A program made the translations under genes and the position numbers. The notes under the pieces were generated by a model. It was given only the letters and a program-made list of their open reading frames with translations, was not told the origin of the DNA and searched no databases. Shown piece by piece: positions 53,414 to 63,181 of a DNA stretch of 64,000 nucleotides; the first letter of the stretch is position 1; each line of letters starts with the position of its first letter. Source of the stretch: Gammaproteobacteria bacterium (lineage in GTDB: Bacteria > Pseudomonadota > Gammaproteobacteria > SZUA-140); assembly GCA_016716465.1 (NCBI GenBank), contig JADJWH010000001.1, positions 1 to 64,000 on the forward strand, given 5' to 3'.

Positions 53414-53881
53414 CTAGATCTGGGACTGCAGGTAATTTTCCAGGCCGATCTTCTCGATCAGACCGAGTTGCCGTTCCAGCCAGTAGGCATGGTCCTCTTC
53501 AGTGTCGGCCAGCATGCCCTTGAGGATGTCCCGCGTTTGGTAGTCCTGTTCCGTTTCGCAGACGGACATTGCCTTCCGCAGCGCCTTTATCACATCGTAT
53601 TCCAGCTGCAAATCATTTTTGAGAATCTGCGGCACGTCGTGTCCGACATTCAGCGGGTCCTGCTTCGACAGGTCCGGTACCGTTTCGAGGAACAGCAGCC
53701 GCCTGATCAGCGCATCCGCGTGCTGTGTTTCCTCCTCCATCTCATGATTGATGTGCGCGTAGAGTTTTTCAAAGCCCCAGTCATGGCACATGCGCGCATG
53801 GATGAAGTACTGGTCGCGTGCGGCCAACTCGCCCCGCAGCAGTTTCTGGAGTTGCGCGATTACCTTGCCGTTGCCCTTCAT
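53414..53881 (-). CDS. bfr: Bacterioferritin subunit with ferroxidase site but no haem ligand
   Basis: A 155-residue bacterioferritin. Ferroxidase ligands are all present (E18, E51, H54, E94, and E128/H131 after a one-residue insertion), but residue 52, the haem-ligating Met, is Thr (EEETQHAD). It should oxidise iron but not bind the inter-subunit haem on its own. The neighbouring bfr gene has the opposite pattern, so the two probably co-assemble. It lies 35 bases after the second bfr on the same strand. Confidence 0.92.
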   Translation of the reverse strand: MKGNGKVIAQLQKLLRGELAARDQYFIHARMCHDWGFEKLYAHINHEMEEETQHADALIRRLLFLETVPDLSKQDPLNVGHDVPQILKNDLQLEYDVIKALRKAMSVCETEQDYQTRDILKGMLADTEEDHAYWLERQLGLIEKIGLENYLQSQI

Positions 53882-53916
53882 GGTTCAATGTCCTCTCGTA
53901 TTGGCCGGATCGAGTC

Positions 53917-54381
53917 TCAGATCATCGATTGCAGATAGTTTTCCTGTCCGACACTGTCGATGAGCCGGAGCTGGGTCTCGATCCAGTCGATATGTTCCTC
54001 GGCCTCTTCCAGTTGCTCTTCCAGCAGATGGCGGCTGATGTAGTCCTGCGTCGATTCACAGTAGGCGATGGCAGCCTGCAGGCGTGCCCGGAATTCCGTT
54101 TGCAGTGCAAGATCGTTGGCGAGGGCTTCGGGGACGTTTTCCCCGATCAGCAGCTTGCCCAGATCCTGCAGATTGGGCAGTCCCTGCAGGAACAATACAC
54201 GCTCGATCAGGCGGTCGGCCAGCTTCATTGCCTTGATGGATTGCTTGTACTCGCGTTCATTGAGATCGTCCAGGCCCCAGTTGCGCAGCATCCTGGCATG
54301 AAGAAAGAACTGGTTGATGGCCGTGAGCTGGTCTTTGAGAACGGTATTCAGGTGCTGAATGACCTTGGTGTCGCCTTGCAT
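53917..54381 (-). CDS. bfr: Bacterioferritin subunit with haem ligand but degenerate ferroxidase site
   Basis: A 154-residue bacterioferritin starting MQGDTKVIQHLNTVL. It keeps haem-ligating Met52 (IKAMKLAD) but lacks nearly all ferroxidase ligands: E18 is Gln, E51 Ala, H54 Leu, E94 Gln, E127 Ala; only H130 remains. A longer open frame exists upstream, but ATG 54381 begins the conserved protein. Two-subunit bacterioferritins with split functions are known in Neisseria and Magnetospirillum; this pair fits that pattern. Divergent from bfd across a Fur-like site. Confidence 0.92.
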   Translation of the reverse strand: MQGDTKVIQHLNTVLKDQLTAINQFFLHARMLRNWGLDDLNEREYKQSIKAMKLADRLIERVLFLQGLPNLQDLGKLLIGENVPEALANDLALQTEFRARLQAAIAYCESTQDYISRHLLEEQLEEAEEHIDWIETQLRLIDSVGQENYLQSMI

Positions 54382-54547
54382 GCGCTGCTCCCCCGCAGAT
54401 ACCGGGGGCCGGAGGATTCGTTTCCGCGCCGCCCAGCCAGAATTTGCCCGAATTATAGCGCCGTTCCCTTCCGGCGTCGATCCGCAGGATGCCATAACTG
54501 CCTGATAATTATTTGTATTTATTTGCGGGGCGTGGCAACCGGTTAAA

Positions 54548-54570
54548 TCATTGAAAACCATTCTCATTTG
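54548..54570. promoter_or_regulatory. Fur-box-like site upstream of bfd
   Basis: The sequence around TGAAAACCATTCTCATT resembles common proteobacterial Fur sites (TGAxAATxATTCTCATT-like dyad). It lies between bfr and bfd, 53 bases before the bfd start. Confidence 0.55.
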
Positions 54571-54622
54571 TATTATTGTTGTTGCATCGTTCGGTCGCGT
54601 CGATGGATGAAAGGGGATCTGA

Positions 54623-54817
54623 ATGTACATATGCGTTTGCAATGCGGTAACCGATCGCGATATCAGGGAGGCCGCCGGCAGGGGAATCTGCTCGATGGAG
54701 GCGCTCGGCGATCAATTGAAGGTGGCGACCTGCTGCGGACGCTGCCTGGATCACGCCAACAAGGTGCTTATGCAAGCCCTCACCGACGGGAGTGGGAATC
54801 CGCGGCTGAGCGTCTGA
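54623..54817 (+). CDS. bfd: Bacterioferritin-associated ferredoxin
   Basis: A 64-residue BFD-type [2Fe-2S] protein: MYICVCNAVTDRDIREAAGR with ligands C4 and C6, and CCGRC supplying C38 and C41. Bfd docks on bacterioferritin haem and reduces the iron core to mobilise iron. It is divergent from the two bfr genes with a Fur-like site between. Confidence 0.92.
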   Translation: MYICVCNAVTDRDIREAAGRGICSMEALGDQLKVATCCGRCLDHANKVLMQALTDGSGNPRLSV

Positions 54818-54956
54818 TCCGGCTTCAGACTGTATCCATCATGTGATCCATACCCCGTGCCGTGGCAATACGCCGCAGTGCCGGGCGGTTACGATTTTTG
54901 ACACCGGACGTTGTGGTTCGGCGTTTAGGGAAGCTGTGTGAGGACCGGGAGGATTT

Positions 54957-56033
54957 ATGTTTTATGAGTCGATCGGGCGCCTGGGGCGGTGTTTCGAAAT
55001 GTGCCGTCCCCGAACCGGGGGCTCCATTTCGGCGTTACGCTGGATGGCTGCATCCGCCTGGATTGTGATGCTGGCTTTCCCGGCATTCTCGGCCCGGGCC
55101 ACTGAGTTGATCGTTTATTCCGAGCGCAATGAAAGCCTGATCAAGCCGCTGTTCGACGCCTATACCCAGGAAACCGGAGTCGATATCCGATTCATCACCG
55201 ATCAGGCCGGTCCGCTGCTTGAACGGCTCAAGGCCGAAGGCGAGAACACCCCGGCCGATCTGCTGATCACCGTCGACGCCGGTAACCTGTGGCTGGCCGC
55301 TCGTGAAGGCGTGCTCGCCCCGGTCGATTCTGACGTGCTGACGAAGAATATCCCCCTTCACCTGCGCGATCCTGACAATCGCTGGTTCGGTTTGTCGGTA
55401 CGGGCGCGTACGATCGTTTACAGCACCGAACGGGTGGTTCCAGGCGAGCTTACGACGTATGAGGATCTCGCCTCTCCCAAATGGAAAGGGCGCTTGTGTC
55501 TGCGTACCTCGAAAAAGGTGTACAACCAGTCCCTGGTCGCCATGATGCTCGAACGGCTCGGACCCGAGGAGACCGAGAGGGTGGTGCGCGGCTGGGTGCG
55601 CAACCTGGCGACGGCGCCGTTCTCGAACGATACCAAGCTGATGGAGGCCATCGACGCCGGTCAATGTGATGTCGGTATCGTCAACACGTATTATTTCGGG
55701 CGTCTGCAGCGGGAGAAGCCGGACATCAAGCTGGCCTTGTTCTGGCCGAACCAGGACAGCAGCGGTGTGCACGTGAATATCTCCGGCGCGGGCATCACCC
55801 GTCATGCCAAACATCCCGCGGAGGCGATCAAGCTGCTTGAATGGCTGTCGGCCGGGGATGCCCAGGGCGCGTTTGCCGACATGAATCTGGAGTACCCTGC
55901 CAATCCGCAGGTGCAGCCCGATCCCGCCGTAGCCGCCTGGGGCAGCTTCAAGCCGGATACCATCAATGTCACCGTCGCCGGCCGGCGCCAGGCCGAGGCC
56001 GTCATGTTGATGGATCGCGCCGGTTATCGTTAA
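54957..56033 (+). CDS. Fe(III) ABC transporter periplasmic binding protein (FbpA/FutA family)
   Basis: A 358-residue binding protein. The mature part starts near TELIVYSERNESLIKPLFDA; typical blocks are YTQETGVDIRFITDQAGPLL, RARTIVYSTERVVPGELTTY, and the adjacent tyrosines that bind iron in IVNTYYFGRLQ. ATG 54957 has GGAGG four bases upstream, giving a long N-terminal region before the signal peptide; ATG 55044 (MAASAWIVMLAFPAFSARA) is an alternative. The permease follows after six bases. Confidence 0.88.
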   Translation: MFYESIGRLGRCFEMCRPRTGGSISALRWMAASAWIVMLAFPAFSARATELIVYSERNESLIKPLFDAYTQETGVDIRFITDQAGPLLERLKAEGENTPADLLITVDAGNLWLAAREGVLAPVDSDVLTKNIPLHLRDPDNRWFGLSVRARTIVYSTERVVPGELTTYEDLASPKWKGRLCLRTSKKVYNQSLVAMMLERLGPEETERVVRGWVRNLATAPFSNDTKLMEAIDAGQCDVGIVNTYYFGRLQREKPDIKLALFWPNQDSSGVHVNISGAGITRHAKHPAEAIKLLEWLSAGDAQGAFADMNLEYPANPQVQPDPAVAAWGSFKPDTINVTVAGRRQAEAVMLMDRAGYR

Positions 56034-56039
56034 CCGCCC

Positions 56040-57740
56040 ATGACCGGCGGCGATCTCGCGCAAGCCGGAACCGCGGACGCGCGACCCGGGTCGGAGCGTG
56101 GCGGCAGGGCCCGTCTGGTTTACGCCTGCGCGCTTGCGCTGGCCGCGCTCGCGGTCGCGCCGTTGTTATTGATCATCGCCTCCTGGCTGGATCCCCAGAC
56201 GGCGGTGTGGCGGCACCTGGCGGAAACGGTGCTCGGCCGGTTGATGCTGAACACCCTGATCCTCGCGGTGGGCGTGTCCCTTGGTGTCTTGATGTTCGGC
56301 GTCGCGCTGGCCTGGCTGACCTCGATGTGCGAGTTTCCGGGGCGCCGCTTCTTCGAGTGGGCGCTCATGCTGCCGCTCGCCATTCCCGCCTATGTGTCGG
56401 CCTTCGTGATGCTGGGACTGTTCGATTTTTCGGGTCCGTTGCAGACCCTGTTGCGGGAAATCTTCGGGCCGCGCGGTTACTGGTTCCCCGAGGTCAGATC
56501 GGGCGGGGGGGTGATCACCGTCATGGTGCTGGTGCTGTATCCCTACGTGTACATGCTGGCGCGCGCGGCCTTCCTGACCCAGGGGCGGACGACGATGGAG
56601 GCGGCGCGGGTGCTTGGTCTGGGGCCATGGGGTGGATTTTTTCGCGCCGTTCTGCCGATGGCGCGCCCGGCGATCATTGTCGGTGTTTCGCTGGCCCTGA
56701 TGGAGGCGCTCGCCGATTTCGGCGCGGTGGCGGTCTTCAATTTCGATACGTTCACCACGGCCATCTACAAGTCCTGGTTCGGCCTGTTCAGCCTGCAGGC
56801 GGCATCGCAACTGTCGACGTTGCTGCTCCTCTTCGTCGCGCTGGTCCTGCTGGGCGAGCGGCGATTGCGCGGACGGGCGCGTTATCATGCGGCCCAGCCC
56901 AATACCCGGAACCAACGTTACCTTTTAACCGGCGCCCGTCGCTGGCTTGCGACGGGCGCGGCCGGCGCCGTGTTCGCCTTCGCCTTCGTGATTCCGGTGG
57001 CGCAGTTGCTGAGCTGGACCTGGACTGTGATCGGAACGGAATTCTCCGCGCGTTATCTCGGACTCCTGCTGCATACCCTGGCGCTCGGCGGCGTGGCCGC
57101 CCTCATCACTGTCGCCGGCGCCTTGTTACTGGCCTATATCAACCGCTTTCATCGTGATCGGCTGTCGCGCGCGCTGGTCTCCATGGCGACGCTGGGTTAT
57201 GCCTTGCCGGGGACGGTGCTCGCCGTGGGCATCATGCTGACCTTTACCGGCGTCGATCGTTTCGTGAACTCGATCTGGCAGGATTCGGCCGGGGGAGGGG
57301 CGCTGCGTATTTTCTCGGGGACCCTCACCGTTCTGCTGCTGGCCTATCTGGTGCGCTTTCTCGCGGTGGCCTTTGGTCCGATCGAAAGCGGTTTCGCTCG
57401 CATCCGGCCCAGCCTGTCCGAGGCGGCAAGGAGCCTCGGAGCCGCGCCCGCGGAACTGATGCGGCGTGTCTACCTGCCCTTGCTGCGACCTGGGATCCTG
57501 ACCGCCGCGCTGTTGGTGATGGTCGAGGTGATGAAGGAGATGCCGGCGACACTGCTATTGCGTCCTTTCGGCTGGGATACCCTGGCGGTGCGTATTTTCG
57601 AGATGACCTCCGAGGGCGAATGGGAGAGGGCGGCCCTGCCCGCCGTGACCCTGGTGTTGGCCGGCCTGCTCCCGGTGATTTTTCTGGTCCGGCGCTCCGC
57701 CGGGGCGGTTTACAGTTCCGCTGCCGGCAAATTCGGCTGA
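56040..57740 (+). CDS. Iron ABC transporter permease (FbpB family, fused halves)
   Basis: A 566-residue inner-membrane permease with about 12 membrane segments, made of two homologous halves. Each half has an EAA-type loop: EAARVLGLGPWGGFFRAVLP in the first and EAARSLGAAPAELMRRVYLP in the second. This matches FbpB-type iron permeases. No ATPase gene follows: the next gene is mtfA, so the nucleotide-binding subunit must be encoded elsewhere. Confidence 0.9.
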   Translation: MTGGDLAQAGTADARPGSERGGRARLVYACALALAALAVAPLLLIIASWLDPQTAVWRHLAETVLGRLMLNTLILAVGVSLGVLMFGVALAWLTSMCEFPGRRFFEWALMLPLAIPAYVSAFVMLGLFDFSGPLQTLLREIFGPRGYWFPEVRSGGGVITVMVLVLYPYVYMLARAAFLTQGRTTMEAARVLGLGPWGGFFRAVLPMARPAIIVGVSLALMEALADFGAVAVFNFDTFTTAIYKSWFGLFSLQAASQLSTLLLLFVALVLLGERRLRGRARYHAAQPNTRNQRYLLTGARRWLATGAAGAVFAFAFVIPVAQLLSWTWTVIGTEFSARYLGLLLHTLALGGVAALITVAGALLLAYINRFHRDRLSRALVSMATLGYALPGTVLAVGIMLTFTGVDRFVNSIWQDSAGGGALRIFSGTLTVLLLAYLVRFLAVAFGPIESGFARIRPSLSEAARSLGAAPAELMRRVYLPLLRPGILTAALLVMVEVMKEMPATLLLRPFGWDTLAVRIFEMTSEGEWERAALPAVTLVLAGLLPVIFLVRRSAGAVYSSAAGKFG

Positions 57741-57874
57741 GACCCTCCTGTCGCCAGGTCGTCGTTACGGGCGGTAGAACCGGCCGGTCAGAACTGCTAT
57801 GTTGGCTTGCGTACATGCACGGAGGGTCCGTGCGTCTGTTGTTGCGATCCTCTCCTCCTGGCTGGTATATAACC

Positions 57875-58648
57875 ATGTTCTCGCTGCGTGACTGGCGCCG
57901 GCGCCGGGTGCTCCGGCGATTTCCGCTCGATGATGGTCTCTGGTCCGAAGTGATCGGGGGGTTGCCCGTCGTCGCGGGTCTGGACGCCGGTGAACGGGGT
58001 AATCTGCGCGAACTGTGTACGCTCTTCCTGCACGGGAAGTCGTTCGAGGCCGTGCAGGATCTGGAGATCACGCCGCGCATGCGGCTCTGTATCGCCGTGC
58101 AGGCCTGCCTGCCGATACTCAATCTGGGCCTGGTCTGGTTCGAGGGGTGGTCGACCATCATCGTTTATCCGGGTGAGTTCGTGCATCGGCGCGAAGATGT
58201 CGATGAGGCTGGAGTCATTCATGAATGGGACGAGGTGCGCAGCGGTGAGTCCTGGGAATATGGCCCCGTAATCCTGTCTTGGGCGGATGTCGCTGCCTCG
58301 GGTCGATGCGACGGTTATAACGTCGTGATCCACGAACTCGCGCATAAGCTCGACATGCTGAACGGCGAGCCCAACGGATTCCCGCCTTTGCCGCGCGGCA
58401 TGGAGGCCGGCCAGTGGAACCGGGCATTCAGCGCAGCCTTCGCTGACATGAACCGTCGGCTGGACGCCGGTTCCGATACCGCGATCGATCCCTATGCCGC
58501 GGAGCACCCGGCCGAGTTTTTCGCGGTATTGAGCGAATATTTCTTTGAACTCCCCCTCCTCGTGCGCGATGAATATCCCGAGGTATACGCCCAGCTCAGT
58601 GCCTTTTATCGCCAGAATCCGCTGCGCCGTCTGAAGAACGGCCTATAA
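57875..58648 (+). CDS. mtfA: MtfA-family zinc metallopeptidase
   Basis: A 257-residue MtfA homologue with the gluzincin motif H153-ELA-H157 (VIHELAHKLDMLNGEPNG) and a downstream AAEHPAEFFAVLSEYFFELP supplying Glu. It also has the N-terminal FPLDDGLWSEV and LPILNLGLVWFEGWSTIIVY blocks. In E. coli MtfA binds Mlc and has aminopeptidase activity. ATG 57875 begins the conserved protein; upstream starts would overlap the permease gene. Confidence 0.87.
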   Translation: MFSLRDWRRRRVLRRFPLDDGLWSEVIGGLPVVAGLDAGERGNLRELCTLFLHGKSFEAVQDLEITPRMRLCIAVQACLPILNLGLVWFEGWSTIIVYPGEFVHRREDVDEAGVIHEWDEVRSGESWEYGPVILSWADVAASGRCDGYNVVIHELAHKLDMLNGEPNGFPPLPRGMEAGQWNRAFSAAFADMNRRLDAGSDTAIDPYAAEHPAEFFAVLSEYFFELPLLVRDEYPEVYAQLSAFYRQNPLRRLKNGL

Positions 58649-58697
58649 TAGAATCCGTTTCATCGTTCTCGCGGAGCGGACGCGCAGGAAATACGGC

Positions 58698-59321
58698 ATG
58701 CCGAATCACCCGCTGAAGTCCGCCCGTTTTGCCGGGGTGGCGCTGGCCATCACGCTTCCGTTACTGGTTTCCCCCGCCGCGCTCGCATTCCGATGCGGCA
58801 ATGTCCTGGTGAGCGAAGGTGATTCGAAGGCCGAGGTGCTGATCAAGTGCGGGGCGCCTGACTGGAAGACGGAGTGGTCCGAGGATATCGTCGACAGCGC
58901 CGATCCCTCCCTGTCCTATCACCTGAGTAGCGAGAAGGAGCGCTGGCTGTACAACCTCGGGCCGCAGCGCTTCATGAGAATCCTGCTGTTCGAGGACGGA
59001 AGACTGACCGACGTCAGCACCGGTGAGCGCGGTTTCTCCCGGGACGGCGATCCGGGCGCCTGCCGGCTCGATGGTTTCGAACTTGGGACCAGCGATTTCC
59101 TTGTGCAAACGCGATGCGGTGCACCTTTGTTCGTCGACACCCGCTACCGGGAGAGTCTGAGGGCGTTCCGAGACGGACCGGTGCGTCTCATACGTACGCG
59201 CGTCGAGGAATGGACCTACAACCTCGGGCCGACGCAGTTTCTGCGCATCCTGGTGTTCGAGAACGGCGAACTGGTAGAGCGGCGGCATGGTGACCGCGGC
59301 TTCGTCGAAGGAACCCGTTGA
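58698..59321 (+). CDS. DUF2845-family exported protein with duplicated domain
   Basis: A 207-residue exported protein with signal peptide (VALAITLPLLVSPAALA). Two DUF2845-like units follow: FRCGNVLVSEGDSKAEVLIK with CGAPDW ... WLYNLGPQRFMRILLFEDGR, and again LGTSDFLVQTRCGAP ... WTYNLGPTQFLRILVFENGE. The repeated NLGPxxFxRILxFExG is clear internal duplication. Function unknown; probably periplasmic. Confidence 0.82.
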   Translation: MPNHPLKSARFAGVALAITLPLLVSPAALAFRCGNVLVSEGDSKAEVLIKCGAPDWKTEWSEDIVDSADPSLSYHLSSEKERWLYNLGPQRFMRILLFEDGRLTDVSTGERGFSRDGDPGACRLDGFELGTSDFLVQTRCGAPLFVDTRYRESLRAFRDGPVRLIRTRVEEWTYNLGPTQFLRILVFENGELVERRHGDRGFVEGTR

Positions 59322-59481
59322 CGATATGCCGCGCGGATCGGCGGTCCCTCCCCGGATCCGGGGCGCCGCCGGGATACCTTTCTCCTTTCCGCGGGCCGTT
59401 CCGGCCCCCGTCAACCGGCGGGATCGAAGCGCGGGCTATAAAACCTGTATATTATCGGTACAATACTGGGGCGGGCATTCA

Positions 59482-59506
59482 ATACTTGACTAAATCAGTC
59501 AAGTAT
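59482..59506. promoter_or_regulatory. IscR type-1-like operator upstream of suf
   Basis: A perfect 25-bp inverted repeat (ATACTTGACT, five bases, AGTCAAGTAT) fits the E. coli IscR type 1 consensus at every position. It lies 93 bases before sufB and suggests repression of suf by [2Fe-2S]-IscR. No iscR gene is in this window. Confidence 0.82.
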
Positions 59507-59598
59507 TATATCGTTACGCACAGTTTTCACTAATTATCTTTCTGATTTGAATTGTGTTTTCTCGATAATTCTGGTTTCTCTGGGACACGCGGAGCAAT

Positions 59599-61043
<1,445 letters not shown>

Positions 61044-61047
<4 letters not shown>

Positions 61048-61841
61048 GCACAGCAGAGGCAAAGACCCTGCGCATCAGGAATCTGCGCGCGACCGTCGGT
61101 GACAAGCGCATTCTCAACGGCATCGATCTGGAGATCCGCCCCGGCGAGGTGCATGCCATCATGGGTCCCAACGGCTCCGGCAAGAGCACGCTCGCCCAGG
61201 TCCTCGCCGGGCGCGATCTCTACGACGTTACGGCCGATGAATTCAGCTATGGTGGTGCGGACCTGCTGGCGATGGCGCCTGAAGAGCGGGCGCGGGAAGG
61301 GATTTTCCTGGCTTTCCAGTATCCGGTGGAGATTCCCGGCGTCAGTACCGTGACGCTGTTGAAGGAGTCCCTGAACGCCATCCGGCGTCATCGCGGCGAA
61401 GCCGAACTGGACGCCATGGACTTTCTCACCCTGGTAAAGCGCAAGCTTGCGCTGGTGGAGATGCGCGAGGAGTTCCTCTATCGCTCGGTCAATGAATCGT
61501 TCTCCGGCGGGGAAAAGAAGCGCAATGAGATCCTGCAGATGGCGGTGCTGGAACCGCGTCTCGCGATCCTGGACGAAACCGACTCCGGACTCGACATCGA
61601 TGCGCTCAAGCTGCTGGCCGACGGGGTGGCGAAGCTGCGCGGGCCAGGTCGGTCCTTCATCGTCATCACCCACTATCAGCGCCTGCTCGAGTACATCGTT
61701 CCGGATCACGTCCATATCCTCGCGGCAGGCCAGATCGTCAAGTCCGGCGGCCGCGAACTGGCACTGGAGATCGAGCACCAGGGCTATGCCTGGCTCGAAC
61801 GCGAACCTGGCGGCGCCGCTCGGTCGCTCGCCGCGAGCTGA
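61044..61841 (+). CDS. sufC: SufC ATPase
   Basis: A 265-residue ABC-type ATPase: Walker A GPNGSGKSTLAQ, signature SFSGGEKKRNEI, Walker B LAILDETDSGLDIDALK and switch His in VITHYQRLL. SufC energises the SufBCD scaffold. The last 15 residues are an Ala/Arg-rich extension. It lies between sufB (four-base overlap) and sufD (14-base gap). Confidence 0.96.
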
Positions 61842-61855
61842 TATTCATCGCCGTC

Positions 61856-63172
61856 ATGGCCGCAAGCCCCGTTACACCGCTGGAAGAATACCGGAGTCTG
61901 CGCGGCGCGCTGCCGGGGCAGGGCCAGGCGTGGCTGCTCGCTCTGCGCGAGGACGCGCTGCGGCGATTTTCGGACCGCGGGTATCCCTCGCCGCGGGACG
62001 AAGCATGGAAGTACACCAACATCGCGCCGCTGCTGAAGCAGACTTTCGTGCCGTCGTTTTCCGTCGAGCCGCCGCAAAAGATTGTGGCGGTGGACATCGC
62101 CGCCAGCCTGTTTGTCGATGCGGACATGCCGCTGGCCGTGTTCGTGGACGGCCGTTTTGACGCCACGCTGTCCAACCTGTCCACGCTGCCGCCAGGCGTC
62201 GAATTGCGCAGTCTGCGCGAAGTGCTTGATCGGGATGGCGCCACGCTGGAGGATCTGCTGGGAGGAACGGTGCCGCAGGAGCCGCACGGTTTCATCGAGC
62301 TCAATACGGCATTCATGTTCGATGGCGCCTATGTGCGGATCGCCCCCGAGGCGGTCGCCGAACGTCCTCTGCACCTGCTGTTCGTCGCAAGCGGGGCAAC
62401 GCAGCCAATCGCGAGTTATCTGCGCAACCTGCTGATCGCGGCGCAGGGCAGTCGCGCCGCTGTCGTCGAACATTATGTGAGCCTGGGTGACGCGCCGTCC
62501 TTGTGCAATGTCGCCACGCAGTGTGTGATCGAGCGGAATGCGGCGCTGGATCACTACAAGCTGAATGAAGAAGGTGCCGGTGCGTACCACTTTTCCGGCC
62601 TGTATATCGAACAGGCGCGGGACAGTCGCTACAATTCGCACAATGTCGCCGCCGGGGGTCGTTTGATCCGCAACGACTTGCGCTGCGTGCTGGCCGGTGA
62701 GGGCGCCGAGTGCGTCCTGAACGGACTCTATCTCGGGCAGGGGCGCGAACACATCGACAATCAGACCTCCGTCGAGCACAGGGTGCCGCACTGTTCCAGT
62801 CGCGAATGGTATAAGGGCGTGCTGGACGGCCGTGCGCGTGGGGTCTTCAGCGGACACGTGATGGTGCGGCAGGATGCCCAGAAAACGGACGCCCAGCAGA
62901 TGAACAATAATCTGCTGCTGTCGGATGAGGCCGAGGTCGATACCCGGCCGCAACTCGAGATCTACGCGGATGACGTCAAGTGCAGCCACGGGTCGACGGT
63001 GGGGCAGTTGAACAGCGATGTCCTGTTTTACCTGCGCACGCGTGGCATCGACGAGAACGAGGCGCGCCGTCTTCTGGTCACTGCCTTCGCGCAGGACGTG
63101 GTCAGCCGCATGGCGGCGGCGCCGGTGCGTGAATGGGCGGAGCGCCTGATCGCGGCGCGACTGGCCCGCTGA
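61856..63172 (+). CDS. sufD: Fe-S assembly protein SufD
   Basis: A 438-residue SufD with N-terminal RGYPSPRDEAWKYTNIAPLL, the central beta-helix (VFSGHVMVRQDAQKTDAQQM) and the C-terminal KCSHGSTVGQLN with the conserved active His. It pairs with SufB in the scaffold. Gene order BCDS is the common gammaproteobacterial type. Confidence 0.95.
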   Translation: MAASPVTPLEEYRSLRGALPGQGQAWLLALREDALRRFSDRGYPSPRDEAWKYTNIAPLLKQTFVPSFSVEPPQKIVAVDIAASLFVDADMPLAVFVDGRFDATLSNLSTLPPGVELRSLREVLDRDGATLEDLLGGTVPQEPHGFIELNTAFMFDGAYVRIAPEAVAERPLHLLFVASGATQPIASYLRNLLIAAQGSRAAVVEHYVSLGDAPSLCNVATQCVIERNAALDHYKLNEEGAGAYHFSGLYIEQARDSRYNSHNVAAGGRLIRNDLRCVLAGEGAECVLNGLYLGQGREHIDNQTSVEHRVPHCSSREWYKGVLDGRARGVFSGHVMVRQDAQKTDAQQMNNNLLLSDEAEVDTRPQLEIYADDVKCSHGSTVGQLNSDVLFYLRTRGIDENEARRLLVTAFAQDVVSRMAAAPVREWAERLIAARLAR

Positions 63173-63181
63173 GCGCGCTTC

